Assembly (NCBI GenBank): GCA_964521715.1
Contig: CAZFSS010000043.1
Coordinates: 1-21,692, forward strand
DNA: 21,692 bases
Reading direction: 5' to 3'
From: DAOVRD01 sp964521715
Lineage (GTDB): Bacteria; Planctomycetota; Brocadiia; SM23-32
The notes under the pieces: model-generated
The model's input: only the letters and a program-made list of their open reading frames with translations
Database searches by the model: none
What the model was told of the DNA's origin: nothing
Shown: in pieces, positions 6,054 to 14,573 of the stretch
Layout of the letters: each line of letters begins with the position of its first letter
How positions within the stretch are numbered: position 1 is the stretch's first letter
Made by a program: the position numbers and the translations under genes

Positions 6054-8534
6054 ATGTGTGCTCACCCACGCATCGTGGAAGGTTACGAGGCTGAGGACAT
6101 CCGCGTGCTCGGAGGCATAGAGCACGTGCGTCGCCGGCCCGCCATGTATATCGGCGACACGGCGGAACGCGGGCTTCACCAGCTGGTGGAGGAGGTGGTG
6201 GCCAACAGCATTGACGAGGCCCTGGCCGAGCGGTGTGACGATATACAGGTCCGCCTGCACGCGGATGGCAGCGTGTCCGTCACGGACAACGGCGGGGGCA
6301 TTCCGGTCGAAGTCCACCCGGAGGTGGGCAAGTCGGCGCTCGAAGTCGTGATGACGATGCTGAACGCCGGGGCGAAGTTCGACCACAAGAGCTACAAGGT
6401 CTCGGCCGGGCTGCATGGCGTCGGCGTTTCGTGCGTGAACGCCCTCAGCGAGCGGCTGGAGGCCGAAGTGTGGCTCGGCGGCCACGTCTACTACCAGCGC
6501 TACCAACGGGGCGAGCCGCAGACGCCCGTAGAGAACCGCGGCCGGACGGACAGGAGGGGCACCCGCATCCGGTTCAAGCCGGACCCGCAGGTCTTTGAGA
6601 CCACGGCGTTCAAGTGGGACATCATCACCCGCCGGCTGCGGGAGCTCGCCTTCCTGAACGCGGGAGTTCGGATCTCCATCGCCTCCGAGCTGGAAGACAG
6701 GGAAGAGGTCTTCCTCTACAAGGGAGGCATCCGGGAGTTCGTCCGTTACCTTAACGAGGGCAAAGAGCCCCTTCACGACGACGTCATCTACCTGGTGCAT
6801 GAGGGGGACGGCGTCATTTGTGAGGTGGCGGTCCAGTACAACTCCAGCTATCTCGAGACGGTCTTCTCGTTTGCCAACAACATCAACACGGCCGAAGGCG
6901 GCACCCACCTGAGCGGACTGCGCAGCGCGCTGACGAGGGCCCTGAACACCTACGCGCGCGACAACGGGCTGCTCAAAGACGTGACCCCCGTCGGCCAGGA
7001 CTACCACGAAGGGCTGACGGCCGTGATCAGCGTGAAGCTCCCCGAGCCGCAGTTCGAGGGGCAGACGAAGATGAAGCTCGGCAACCGGGACATAGGGGGG
7101 CTGGTCGAACAGGCCGTCTACGAGAAGCTCACGACCTACTGCGAGGAGAACCCGTCCGTCGCAAGGGCGGTTGTGGCGAAGGCCGTCGAGGCCGGTCAGG
7201 CCCGCGAGGCCGCGCGCAAGGCCCGGGAGCTGACCAGGCGCAAGAGCGCGCTGACCAGCGGCGGCTTGCCCGGCAAGCTGCGCGACTGCTCCAGCCGGGA
7301 GGTGGAGGACACCGAGATCTTCATCGTCGAGGGCCAGAGCGCCGGCGGCACGGCCGGCATGGGGCGCGACCGACGCTTCCAGGCCATCCTGCCCTTGCGC
7401 GGCGTCATCCTGAACGTCGAGAAGGCCCGCGTCGACAAGATGCTGACCAACCTGGAGATACGGTCGCTGATAACGGCGCTGGGGACGGGCATCGGCCAGG
7501 GCGACTTCGACGCCTCCAAGCTCCGCTACGGCAAGGTCGTCATCATGACGGACGCCGACATCGACGGGGCCCACATCCGCACGCTGTTGCTCACCTTCTT
7601 CTTCCGGCAGATGCCGCAGCTCATCGACAACGGCAGGATCTACATCGCCCAGCCGCCCCTCTACAGAGTGATGCGAAAGGGCAAGAAGCAGTACGTCTAC
7701 GACGACAGGGCCCTGCAGAGGACGCTGCTCGAGCTGGGTTCCGAGGACGCGACGCTGGCCTACAGGCTTGACGGCGACGCCAGGGGCGAACTGGCGGAGC
7801 CCGAGTTCGCGCGCCTGATAGGGCTGCTGGGCGAACTGGACGGCCTGATCGCCCGGGTCCAGGCGCGCGGGATCAACTTCCGCGAGCACCTCAAGCGCAC
7901 GGAGAAGGACCGGCAGGTCCGGTTCCCCCTCTACCGCGTCGTCCATGTGGACGGGCGCAAGAGGGAGCGCGAGCACCTGTTCTATACGGCCGACGAATAC
8001 GACGCTTTCGTCCTGGACTTGCACCAGAAGCTCGAGCGCAAGGGCAAAGACCTGGAGATCATCGAGGAGGACCAGGAGGCCTTTGCAGCGCCCGAGATGG
8101 TGCCGAACAGCATCCGGTCGTTCAGGTTCGACCGGGCCTCCCGCATTGTTGAAGTCGTGGGCGAGATCGAGGCCATCGGCGTCCGCATCGCATGGCTCTA
8201 CGGCGGGGAGCAGGAGGAAGGGCCGCCCAGGTTCACCATCCGCTCCAACGGCGACGAACTGGGGGTACCCACGCTGCTCGGGCTGCTGCCGGCAGTCGGG
8301 CAGCTCGGGCGGCAGGGCCTCGACATCCAGCGCTACAAGGGCCTGGGCGAGATGGACGCGGCCGAGCTGGCCGAGACGACGCTGAACCCCAAGAGCCGGC
8401 GCATCGTCAGGGTAGCCACCGGCGACGCGGTCACCGCCGACAACTACTTCACGATACTGGCCGGCAAGGACGTGAAGCGCCGGCGCGAGTTCATCGAGCG
8501 GCACGCCATGGAGGTCACGAACCTGGATATCTGA
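6054..8534 (+). CDS. gyrB: DNA gyrase subunit B
   Basis: The ATPase subunit of gyrase, 826 residues from ATG 6054 (AAAGG upstream); a GTG at 6036 overlapping the dciA stop would add six residues. The GHKL ATPase has Glu47 and Asn51 (EVVANSIDEAL), Asp78 in DNGGGIP, and the QTKMKLGN loop carrying the transducer lysine. The TOPRIM metal site is the Glu of VEGQSAGG (residue 426) plus DADIDGAHIR (Asp500, 502, 504). About 200 residues lie between YRVMRKGKKQYVYDD and the C-terminal RYKGLGEM, so it carries the long TOPRIM insertion of the E. coli type. It ends with the standard NLDI. The normally conserved EGDSAGG reads EGQSAGG here, and the following KQGR reads GMGR. It belongs to the dnaN operon. 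Confidence 0.96.
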   Translation: MCAHPRIVEGYEAEDIRVLGGIEHVRRRPAMYIGDTAERGLHQLVEEVVANSIDEALAERCDDIQVRLHADGSVSVTDNGGGIPVEVHPEVGKSALEVVMTMLNAGAKFDHKSYKVSAGLHGVGVSCVNALSERLEAEVWLGGHVYYQRYQRGEPQTPVENRGRTDRRGTRIRFKPDPQVFETTAFKWDIITRRLRELAFLNAGVRISIASELEDREEVFLYKGGIREFVRYLNEGKEPLHDDVIYLVHEGDGVICEVAVQYNSSYLETVFSFANNINTAEGGTHLSGLRSALTRALNTYARDNGLLKDVTPVGQDYHEGLTAVISVKLPEPQFEGQTKMKLGNRDIGGLVEQAVYEKLTTYCEENPSVARAVVAKAVEAGQAREAARKARELTRRKSALTSGGLPGKLRDCSSREVEDTEIFIVEGQSAGGTAGMGRDRRFQAILPLRGVILNVEKARVDKMLTNLEIRSLITALGTGIGQGDFDASKLRYGKVVIMTDADIDGAHIRTLLLTFFFRQMPQLIDNGRIYIAQPPLYRVMRKGKKQYVYDDRALQRTLLELGSEDATLAYRLDGDARGELAEPEFARLIGLLGELDGLIARVQARGINFREHLKRTEKDRQVRFPLYRVVHVDGRKREREHLFYTADEYDAFVLDLHQKLERKGKDLEIIEEDQEAFAAPEMVPNSIRSFRFDRASRIVEVVGEIEAIGVRIAWLYGGEQEEGPPRFTIRSNGDELGVPTLLGLLPAVGQLGRQGLDIQRYKGLGEMDAAELAETTLNPKSRRIVRVATGDAVTADNYFTILAGKDVKRRREFIERHAMEVTNLDI

Positions 8535-8598
8535 GTTGCCGCGCCGCGCAGGCCCTTCGGGAGCAGGCCGGGTTGCCCGGCCGACGGCGAGCCTTCTC

Positions 8599-9636
8599 AT
8601 GGGCGAGTTCGACTACCAGGTCGAGTGTCCCTCCTGCGGGGCCGTCTTTACGGTCCCGGCGATCAGGCTGGGCCGCCAGGAGACCTGTCCCGTGTGCCGC
8701 GCCGTCGTCAGGGTGGCGCAAGAGGCCCCTGAGGCGGCGGAGCCCGTAGAGGCAGAGGGCGCGCCGGAACTCGAGGCCCCCGCTCCCGCGGAGGCCGTCC
8801 CGCTCGCGCTTGGTGACTTCGACGCGTCCGCCCTGGCACTCGTCTGCTGCGTCCGGGAGCAGAAGGTCAACCCGCTTGAGGTCGGGCCTATCGTGAGGGC
8901 GTTCACAGGCCTGCCCCTGACCGATGCGCGCCGGCAGGTCGCCAAGGGCAAGGGCATCCTGGCCGAGGGAATCAGCCTGGACAGGGCGCGCGACATGGCG
9001 GACGCGCTCGGGAGCAAGGGCGTCGAGGTGTTCGCCTGCCCCGCCGAGGTCGTGCCGGCCATCGAGAAGGAGCTTGCCGCGCAGCTCATATACGGCGCGG
9101 ACGAGCAGGCCCTGCACATCCAGGTCGACGCCGGCGGGACGATCAAGTCCGTGCTGTGGGAGAGCCTGGCGGCCGGCATGTGCACGCGGGAGCAGTTCTT
9201 CCGGGGCGGAGCCCTGAGCCCACAGACGGAGGAAGTCGAGACGGTCTACATCGACACGCAATACGGAGTGGCCGTGGAGCAAAGGATGCGGCATGAACCC
9301 CGGGAGCGCGACGCGGACTTCCGCATCACGTTCATCCTGAAGGGCCCTGCGGGGCGCGTCTACCTGCTGCCGGTCGATGAGCGGCACGTGCGCTACGCTT
9401 ATCTGGGAGACCGGCTCAAGTCCGGCGTCAGGCAGAACCTGGCCCAGTTCCTGGCGGATGTGCTGGATTGGGCGAGCGGTGCCTTCTTCCCGGAGGGCAT
9501 GCGGGCGGCCGCCCGGGGCCAGTTCGAACGTGTCACGAAGGTGGTCGGCAAGGTGGACTTCGACAACTACCTGCGCTGGACGCTGTGCTGCGCCGCTGCG
9601 CGCGGCTTGTTCGGCAGCGGCGCACATGACCGGTGA
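8599..9636 (+). CDS. zinc-ribbon protein with L7/L12-like domain, unknown function
   Basis: A 345-residue protein encoded between gyrB and gyrA. Residues 10-33 form a CxxC-x16-CxxC zinc ribbon (CPSCG ... CPVC), followed by an acidic, Pro/Ala/Glu-rich linker (residues 41-68). Residues about 78-146 resemble the C-terminal domain of ribosomal protein L7/L12: IVRAFTGLPLTDARRQVAKG, then AEGISLDRARDMADALGSKG, then VEVF. The last 200 residues have no motif I recognise. No membrane segment is seen. The ATG at 8599 is chosen because the ribbon begins just after it; a TTG at 8536 would add 21 residues of Arg/Gly/Pro-rich sequence. The gaps to gyrB and gyrA are about 60 bases, so it is probably in the operon. 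The function is unknown; a link to gyrase or translation is only suggested by position and fold resemblance. Confidence 0.7.
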   Translation: MGEFDYQVECPSCGAVFTVPAIRLGRQETCPVCRAVVRVAQEAPEAAEPVEAEGAPELEAPAPAEAVPLALGDFDASALALVCCVREQKVNPLEVGPIVRAFTGLPLTDARRQVAKGKGILAEGISLDRARDMADALGSKGVEVFACPAEVVPAIEKELAAQLIYGADEQALHIQVDAGGTIKSVLWESLAAGMCTREQFFRGGALSPQTEEVETVYIDTQYGVAVEQRMRHEPRERDADFRITFILKGPAGRVYLLPVDERHVRYAYLGDRLKSGVRQNLAQFLADVLDWASGAFFPEGMRAAARGQFERVTKVVGKVDFDNYLRWTLCCAAARGLFGSGAHDR

Positions 9637-9694
9637 GCCTCCGCCGCAGGGCTGATCCGGCCTGCCCGAAGCATACAGACAAGGACGAGCCAAC

Positions 9695-12154
9695 ATGTCG
9701 CACGAAGCCGAAGTGGAAGAGCTGCTGATCGAAGATGAGATGAAGGAGGCGTACCTGACGTTCGCGATGAGCGTGATCGTCAGCCGCGCCCTGCCCGACG
9801 TGCGGGACGGACTGAAGCCCGTCCAGCGGCGGATACTGGTCGCGATGGACGAGTTGAACCTCGGCCCCCGCTCCAAGACGCGCAAGTGCGGCAAGATCGT
9901 CGGCGACGCGCATGGTAACTACCATCCCCACGGCGAGGTGGCGATCTACGACACGCTGGTCAGGTTGGCTCAGCCGTTCACGATGCGCTACCCCCTGATC
10001 GACAGCCAGGGCAACTTCGGTTCGATGGACGGCGACCCTCCTGCGGCGCAGCGTTACACGGAGGCCCGCCTGAGCCGCGTCGGCTCCGAGATGCTCCACG
10101 ACCTGAAGCTCGACACGGTGGACTTCACGGAGAACTACGACGCCACGCGCCAGGAGCCGGTCGTTCTGCCGTCCCGGTTCCCGGCCCTGCTGGCGAACGG
10201 CGCGTCGGGGATCGCCGTCGGCATGGCCACCAGCATCCCGCCGCACAACATCCGCGAGGTCTGCGACGCCGCCGTGGCGGTGATCGACGACCCGGACGTG
10301 ACGGTGCGCGAACTGATGAAGGTGCTCCCCGGGCCGGACTTCCCTACGGGAGGCATAATCTGCGGCCAGCAGGGCGTTTACGACGGCTATGTCACCGGCC
10401 GGGGCATCACGGTCCTGCGCGCCCGCACGCACGTTGAGGAGGACAAGAGCGGACGCCGCAGCATCGTCGTCACCGAGGTCCCCTACCGCACCGACCGCGA
10501 CACCATCGTCGAGAAGATCGCCGAAGCCGTGCAGGCCGGACGCGTCGAGGACGTGCAGGACGTGCGCAACGAGAGCGACAAGTCCGGCACCCGCATCGTC
10601 ATGGAACTGAAGCGTGAGGCCGACGATCAGGTCGTCCTCAACCAGCTCTTCCAGCACACGCCGCTGCAAACGACGCTGAGCATCATTCTGATCGCCATCG
10701 TGGCCGGCCGGCCGGAGACCCTTACGCTGAAGCGGTGCCTGGAGCTCTTCATCGAGCACCGCATGGAGGTCGTCCGGCGGCGCACGGCCCACCAGCTCAA
10801 GAAGGCCGAGGACCGCGCCCACATAGTCGAGGGCCTCAGGATCGCCATCCTGAACATTGACGAAGTCCTGGAGATCATCCGCGGCAGCAAGGAGGTGGCG
10901 GAGGCCCGCGCCCGCCTGGCCGAACGCTTCGAACTGACCGACAGGCAGGTGGACGCCATCGTCGGCATGCAGCTGCGCAGCCTGGTGGGGCTCGAACGCC
11001 TCAAGATCGAGCAGGAGCACAAGGACCTGCTGGCGCAGATCGAGCAGTACAAGGGCATCCTGGCCGACCGCCGCAAGGTGGTCGCCATCGTTCGCGAGGA
11101 CCTGTTGGACGTCAGGAACGCGTACGGCGACGAGAGGCGCACCGCCATCACCGGCGAGGCGCAGATCCTGGAGCGCGAGGACCTGATCGCCGACGAGGAG
11201 GTGATCGTGACGGTCACCTACAAGGGCTACGCCAAGAGGGCGACGCCCGACGAGTTCAGGTCCCAGGGCCGGGGCGGCAAGGGCGTGATCGGGGCCGACC
11301 TGGGCGAGGGGGATTTCGTTACCGACGTCTTCACCGCCTCAACCCACGACTACATCCTGTTCTTCACGGACCTGGGCCTAGTGTACTGGCCCAAGGTGTT
11401 CCTGATTCCGGAGATGCGTCGTACCGCCAGGGGCCGCGCGCTGGTCAACATCCTGCCGCTGCGCGAGGGCGAGACGATAACGGGCATGATCCCCGTTCGC
11501 GAGTTCGACGAGGAGGGCTACCTGCTGATGGCCACGGCCCTTGGCAGGGTCAAGAAGACGCAGCTGAGCGCGTTCGGCAAGCGCGGTTCGGGCGGCATCA
11601 TCGCCATCGACCTGGCCGAGGGGGACCGGCTGCTCGGCGTGCGCAAGACCACCGGCGGGCAGGAGGTCATACTGGGCACGCTGAGAGGGCGGGCCGTACG
11701 CTTCCACGAACGGGACGTGCGGCCCATGGGCCGCTCCGCTGCGGGCGTGCACGGCATCCGGCTCAGGGGCAAGGACAGGGTCGTGGACATGGCGCTCGTG
11801 CGGGAAGGCGCCGCGCTGCTGAGCGTCTGCGAGAACGGCTACGGCAAGCGGACGGAGTTCGGCGATTACCCGACGCACCGGCGCGGCGGCATGGGCGTGA
11901 TCGGCATGAAAACGACCAGGCGCAATGGCCCCGTCGTCGCGATGCGCGAAGTCACGGAGGAGCAGGAGCTGTTCCTCATAACGGAGCAGGGAATGGCGGT
12001 GCGCATCCCCGTCAGCTCCATCAGCTGCATCGGCCGCGACACGCAGGGCGTCAAGCTCATCACTACCGAGAAGGGGGATAAGGTGAGCGGCGTGGCCGTC
12101 ATCGTCCCGGAGGAAGAGGAAGAGCCCGGCGAGGAAGACGAGGAAACGTCATAA
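9695..12154 (+). CDS. gyrA: DNA gyrase subunit A
   Basis: The DNA breakage and wrapping subunit of gyrase, 819 residues. The winged-helix domain has the catalytic Tyr121 in QRYTEARLS. The quinolone-determining helix reads YHPHGEVAIYDT (E81, V82, D86), where E. coli has Asp82, Ser83 and Asp87. The exit gate and coiled coil follow. The C-terminal beta-pinwheel carries a GyrA box, QGRGGKG, starting at residue 524; it identifies the enzyme as gyrase rather than topoisomerase IV, although the usual second residue Arg is Gly. An acidic tail (EEEEEPGEEDEE) ends the protein, as in E. coli GyrA, where such a tail tunes supercoiling. AAGGA lies about nine bases before the ATG. purC follows after 19 bases. 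Confidence 0.97.
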   Translation: MSHEAEVEELLIEDEMKEAYLTFAMSVIVSRALPDVRDGLKPVQRRILVAMDELNLGPRSKTRKCGKIVGDAHGNYHPHGEVAIYDTLVRLAQPFTMRYPLIDSQGNFGSMDGDPPAAQRYTEARLSRVGSEMLHDLKLDTVDFTENYDATRQEPVVLPSRFPALLANGASGIAVGMATSIPPHNIREVCDAAVAVIDDPDVTVRELMKVLPGPDFPTGGIICGQQGVYDGYVTGRGITVLRARTHVEEDKSGRRSIVVTEVPYRTDRDTIVEKIAEAVQAGRVEDVQDVRNESDKSGTRIVMELKREADDQVVLNQLFQHTPLQTTLSIILIAIVAGRPETLTLKRCLELFIEHRMEVVRRRTAHQLKKAEDRAHIVEGLRIAILNIDEVLEIIRGSKEVAEARARLAERFELTDRQVDAIVGMQLRSLVGLERLKIEQEHKDLLAQIEQYKGILADRRKVVAIVREDLLDVRNAYGDERRTAITGEAQILEREDLIADEEVIVTVTYKGYAKRATPDEFRSQGRGGKGVIGADLGEGDFVTDVFTASTHDYILFFTDLGLVYWPKVFLIPEMRRTARGRALVNILPLREGETITGMIPVREFDEEGYLLMATALGRVKKTQLSAFGKRGSGGIIAIDLAEGDRLLGVRKTTGGQEVILGTLRGRAVRFHERDVRPMGRSAAGVHGIRLRGKDRVVDMALVREGAALLSVCENGYGKRTEFGDYPTHRRGGMGVIGMKTTRRNGPVVAMREVTEEQELFLITEQGMAVRIPVSSISCIGRDTQGVKLITTEKGDKVSGVAVIVPEEEEEPGEEDEETS

Positions 12155-12173
12155 CCTGACCGGAGGCGCGCAC

Positions 12174-13070
12174 ATGCAGATGCCCGAGCCCCTCGTGAGG
12201 ACGGACCTGGCAGGCCTGGAGCTCTTCAACCGCGGGAAGGTTCGCGACATCTACGCGCTGGGTTCCAGGCTCCTCATCGTCACGACGGACAGGATAAGCT
12301 GCTTCGACGTCGTCCTCGGCACGCCCATACCGTGGAAAGGCAAGGTGCTGACCTCGCTGACGGAGTTCTGGCTCTACTACCTTCGGGACCTCGTGCCGAA
12401 CGACCTCATCACGGCGCGGGTGGCGGAGATGGGGCCGGCGGTCGAGCCGTACGCCGACCTGCTGCGCGGGCGCGCAATGCTCGTCAGGCGCGCTGACGTG
12501 CTGCCCGTTGAGTGCGTCGTGCGCGGCTACCTGTCCGGCTCCGGCTGGCGGTCCTACAAGAAGGGCGGCGCCGTCTGCGGCATAAAGCTGCCCAGGGGCC
12601 TGCGGGAAAGCGACAGGCTGCCCGAGCCCATCTTCACGCCCACAACCAAGGCGGAGGCCGGCCACGATCTGCCGCTCTCGATGGGCGAAGTCGAGCGCAT
12701 GGTCGGCACGGACCTGGCCAGACGGATGCGCGGCCTCTCCCTCGCGGTCTACCAGAAGGCCGCCGAGTACGCCGCGACCCGCGGCATCATCATCAGCGAC
12801 ACGAAGTTGGAATGGGGGCGCTGCGATGGGGAACTGACGCTGGTGGACGAGGTGCTCACGCCGGATTCGTCCCGCTTCTGGCCGGCGGACACCTACAGGC
12901 CGGGGGGCCGGCAGCTATCGTACGACAAGCAGTACGTGCGGGACTGGCTGGACGAATCGGGGTGGGACCACGAGCCGCCTTCGCCCGAGCTGCCAGAAGA
13001 GGTGGTGCGCCGCACGAGCGAGAAGTACCTGGAGGCCTGCCGCCTCCTGACCGGCCGCCTGCCGGAGTGA
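12174..13070 (+). CDS. purC: SAICAR synthetase (purine biosynthesis)
   Basis: Phosphoribosylaminoimidazole-succinocarboxamide synthase, 298 residues. It joins aspartate to CAIR with ATP in the de novo purine pathway. N-terminal RGKVRDIY and TTDRISCFDV bind ATP; both family signatures are present, LPVECVVRGYLSGSGW and ISDTKLEWG. The length is that of the longer, yeast ADE1-like form rather than the roughly 240-residue E. coli form. GGAGG (12162-12166) lies seven bases before the ATG. It sits 19 bases after gyrA and so probably ends the dnaN-gyrA transcript; the hairpin at 13087-13117 follows the stop. Confidence 0.95.
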   Translation: MQMPEPLVRTDLAGLELFNRGKVRDIYALGSRLLIVTTDRISCFDVVLGTPIPWKGKVLTSLTEFWLYYLRDLVPNDLITARVAEMGPAVEPYADLLRGRAMLVRRADVLPVECVVRGYLSGSGWRSYKKGGAVCGIKLPRGLRESDRLPEPIFTPTTKAEAGHDLPLSMGEVERMVGTDLARRMRGLSLAVYQKAAEYAATRGIIISDTKLEWGRCDGELTLVDEVLTPDSSRFWPADTYRPGGRQLSYDKQYVRDWLDESGWDHEPPSPELPEEVVRRTSEKYLEACRLLTGRLPE

Positions 13071-13086
13071 GGGGCTCACGTAGATA

Positions 13087-13117
13087 AAAAACGTTAACCT
13101 GTCGTGTAAACGTTTTT
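13087..13117 (+). promoter_or_regulatory. inverted repeat: purC terminator or toxin-antitoxin operator
   Basis: A 12-base arm (13087-13098) pairs with 13106-13117 with a single A-A mismatch around a seven-base loop. One arm begins in five A and the other ends in five T. It directly abuts the -35 box at 13119. It may end purC transcription, act as the operator bound by the HTH antitoxin, or do both. Confidence 0.5.
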
Positions 13118-13118
13118 C

Positions 13119-13147
13119 TTGACAACTGGGGCATACATGGATATACT
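13119..13147 (+). promoter_or_regulatory. strong sigma70 promoter of the toxin-antitoxin operon
   Basis: A perfect TTGACA (13119-13124), a 17-base spacer and TATACT (13142-13147). Transcription would begin near 13154, about 95 bases before the toxin start. A second inverted repeat, AAGGCC-TATCAT-GGCCTT (13206-13223), lies in the leader and may be a further operator or hairpin. Confidence 0.75.
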
Positions 13148-13249
13148 GTTCCGTACGGCTAGTATCGCGTCCCGGAGATACGTTCGATATGTCCAGGCAC
13201 TCCACAAGGCCTATCATGGCCTTTCAGGCCAGTCTCAGCCAGATCGGCT

Positions 13250-13603
13250 GTGGCCGACTTATGCCCGTTATTTGCGGGACGGCACACTAGGCTGAGGAAG
13301 GTCTGTACCAGCCGTAAGCGGGCTACGCGTGAATGGGGCCCTCAGATGGCAAGCCTGATCATGCGAAGGCTGGATGAACTCCGGGCGGCAGACAGCCTTG
13401 CCATGTTCGCTGCTCTTCCGCAAGCAGGCTGCCACGAGATGAGTGGCAATCGTAAGGGCCAGCTTTCGCTCGACTTGAAGCATCCCTACCGCCTTCTCTT
13501 CGAGCCCGCCGTCGACCCCGTGCCGCTGAAGCCCGACGGGGGGCTAGATTGGGGCCAGGTTACAGCCGTTCGCATCGTCGAGATCAAGGACACACATGGC
13601 TAA
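13250..13603 (+). CDS. HigB/RelE-like toxin of a type II toxin-antitoxin pair
   Basis: A 117-residue protein of the RelE/ParE superfamily, the 'killer protein' group found upstream of HigA antitoxins. Diagnostic stretches are LRKVCTSRKRATREWG, CHEMSGNRKGQLSLDLKHPY and RLLFEP, then KPDGGLDWGQVTAVRIVEI at the end. Relatives are ribosome-dependent or free mRNA interferases; the activity here is inferred. The GTG at 13250 is the first in-frame start and gives a near-normal length, but its Shine-Dalgarno site is poor and the first dozen residues do not look like the usual N-terminus. The gene overlaps the antitoxin by eight bases. Toxin-first order is normal for HigBA. It is transcribed from the promoter at 13119. 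Confidence 0.82.
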   Translation: MADLCPLFAGRHTRLRKVCTSRKRATREWGPQMASLIMRRLDELRAADSLAMFAALPQAGCHEMSGNRKGQLSLDLKHPYRLLFEPAVDPVPLKPDGGLDWGQVTAVRIVEIKDTHG

Positions 13604-14573
13604 AGGCGCGACCAACGAGTACGTTCCCGATGCAGTTTCGCCGCCAGGTGAGACGTTGGCTGAGGCGCTGGAAACGGTTGGGATGACCCAGAAGGAGTTC
13701 GCCAAGCGTACGGGGAGGGCTGAGAAGACGATAAGCCAGATCGTGAACGGCAAGGCGCCGATTACGCCGGAGGCGGCGTTGGAGTTCGGGCGGGTCCTGG
13801 GCGTTCCCGCAACCTTCTGGAATAACCGCGAGCGTCATTACCAGGAGTTCCTTGCCCGCAAACGCGAGAGGGCCAGACTCGACCGAAACCTCGACTGGCT
13901 CGGGCAGGTTCCCCTGAAGCAAATGACGAAGTGGGGCTGGATTCGGCGTTTTGACGACGCCGTCGATCAGCTGGGGGAGGTCCTGCGGTTCTTCGGAGTC
14001 GCTTCTGTGAAAGCCTGGGAGCGATCATGGCGGGGTCCCGACCCCGTTGCCGATTTCCGCTCCTCGCCGGCATTCGAGAAGAACCCCGTTGCCGTTGCGG
14101 CCTGGCTGCGGCGGGGAGAGGTCCTTGCAGAAGGCCTGGAGTGTATGCCTTACGACCGGCATCGGTTCCGCTCTGCCCTTCACACGGCCCGCAATCTCAC
14201 GCGTGAAGAACCATCAGTCGCATTCGAGCGGCTCAAGGGCATGTGCTGCGAATGCGGTGTCGCCGTCGTCGTCGTTGCAGAATTGCCGGGGACGCGCGTG
14301 AGCGGAGCTGCTCGCTGGATCGAGAAGCGCAGTAAGGCGCTGATACAGCTGAGCCTTAGGTACCACACGGCGGATCACCTCTGGTTTACCTTCTTCCACG
14401 AGGCAGGGCATATTCTCCGCCACGGCAAGACGGAAGTATTCGTCGACGACAAGGCACGTGCCGAGGGTGACGTGAAGGAGGCCCAGGCGGACCGATTCGC
14501 TGAGGATACGCTTATTCCGGAAGGGCCGGACGGGAAGAGCAGGCATAAGGATTTGGGGGTGCTCAAGAAATGA
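13596..14573 (+). CDS. HigA-type antitoxin fused to ImmA/IrrE peptidase, C-terminus shortened
   Basis: A 325-residue antitoxin. Residues about 14-62 form the HigA/XRE helix-turn-helix (GETLAEALETVGMTQKEFAK, then TISQIVNGKAPITPEAAL). The C-terminal half is an ImmA/IrrE-type zinc metallopeptidase: HEAGH at residues 268-272 with a third ligand, Glu295, in KEAQADRFAEDTLIP. Relatives continue for roughly 50 more residues after LIP with a final helical segment; here the protein stops about 18 residues later in an unrelated, charged tail (SRHKDLGVLKK). So the catalytic residues are present but the domain end is missing. The start overlaps the toxin stop by eight bases, implying coupled translation. 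It probably represses the 13119 promoter through the nearby inverted repeats. The peptidase role is inferred from family. Confidence 0.82.
   Translation: MAKGATNEYVPDAVSPPGETLAEALETVGMTQKEFAKRTGRAEKTISQIVNGKAPITPEAALEFGRVLGVPATFWNNRERHYQEFLARKRERARLDRNLDWLGQVPLKQMTKWGWIRRFDDAVDQLGEVLRFFGVASVKAWERSWRGPDPVADFRSSPAFEKNPVAVAAWLRRGEVLAEGLECMPYDRHRFRSALHTARNLTREEPSVAFERLKGMCCECGVAVVVVAELPGTRVSGAARWIEKRSKALIQLSLRYHTADHLWFTFFHEAGHILRHGKTEVFVDDKARAEGDVKEAQADRFAEDTLIPEGPDGKSRHKDLGVLKK

Noticed and set aside
5772..8600. 942-codon open frame on the minus strand opposite gyrB
   Set aside because: It is the antisense of an unmistakable gyrB and dciA. Long antisense frames are expected in GC-rich coding DNA with G/C third positions; its translation is Val/Asp/Leu-biased with no domain.
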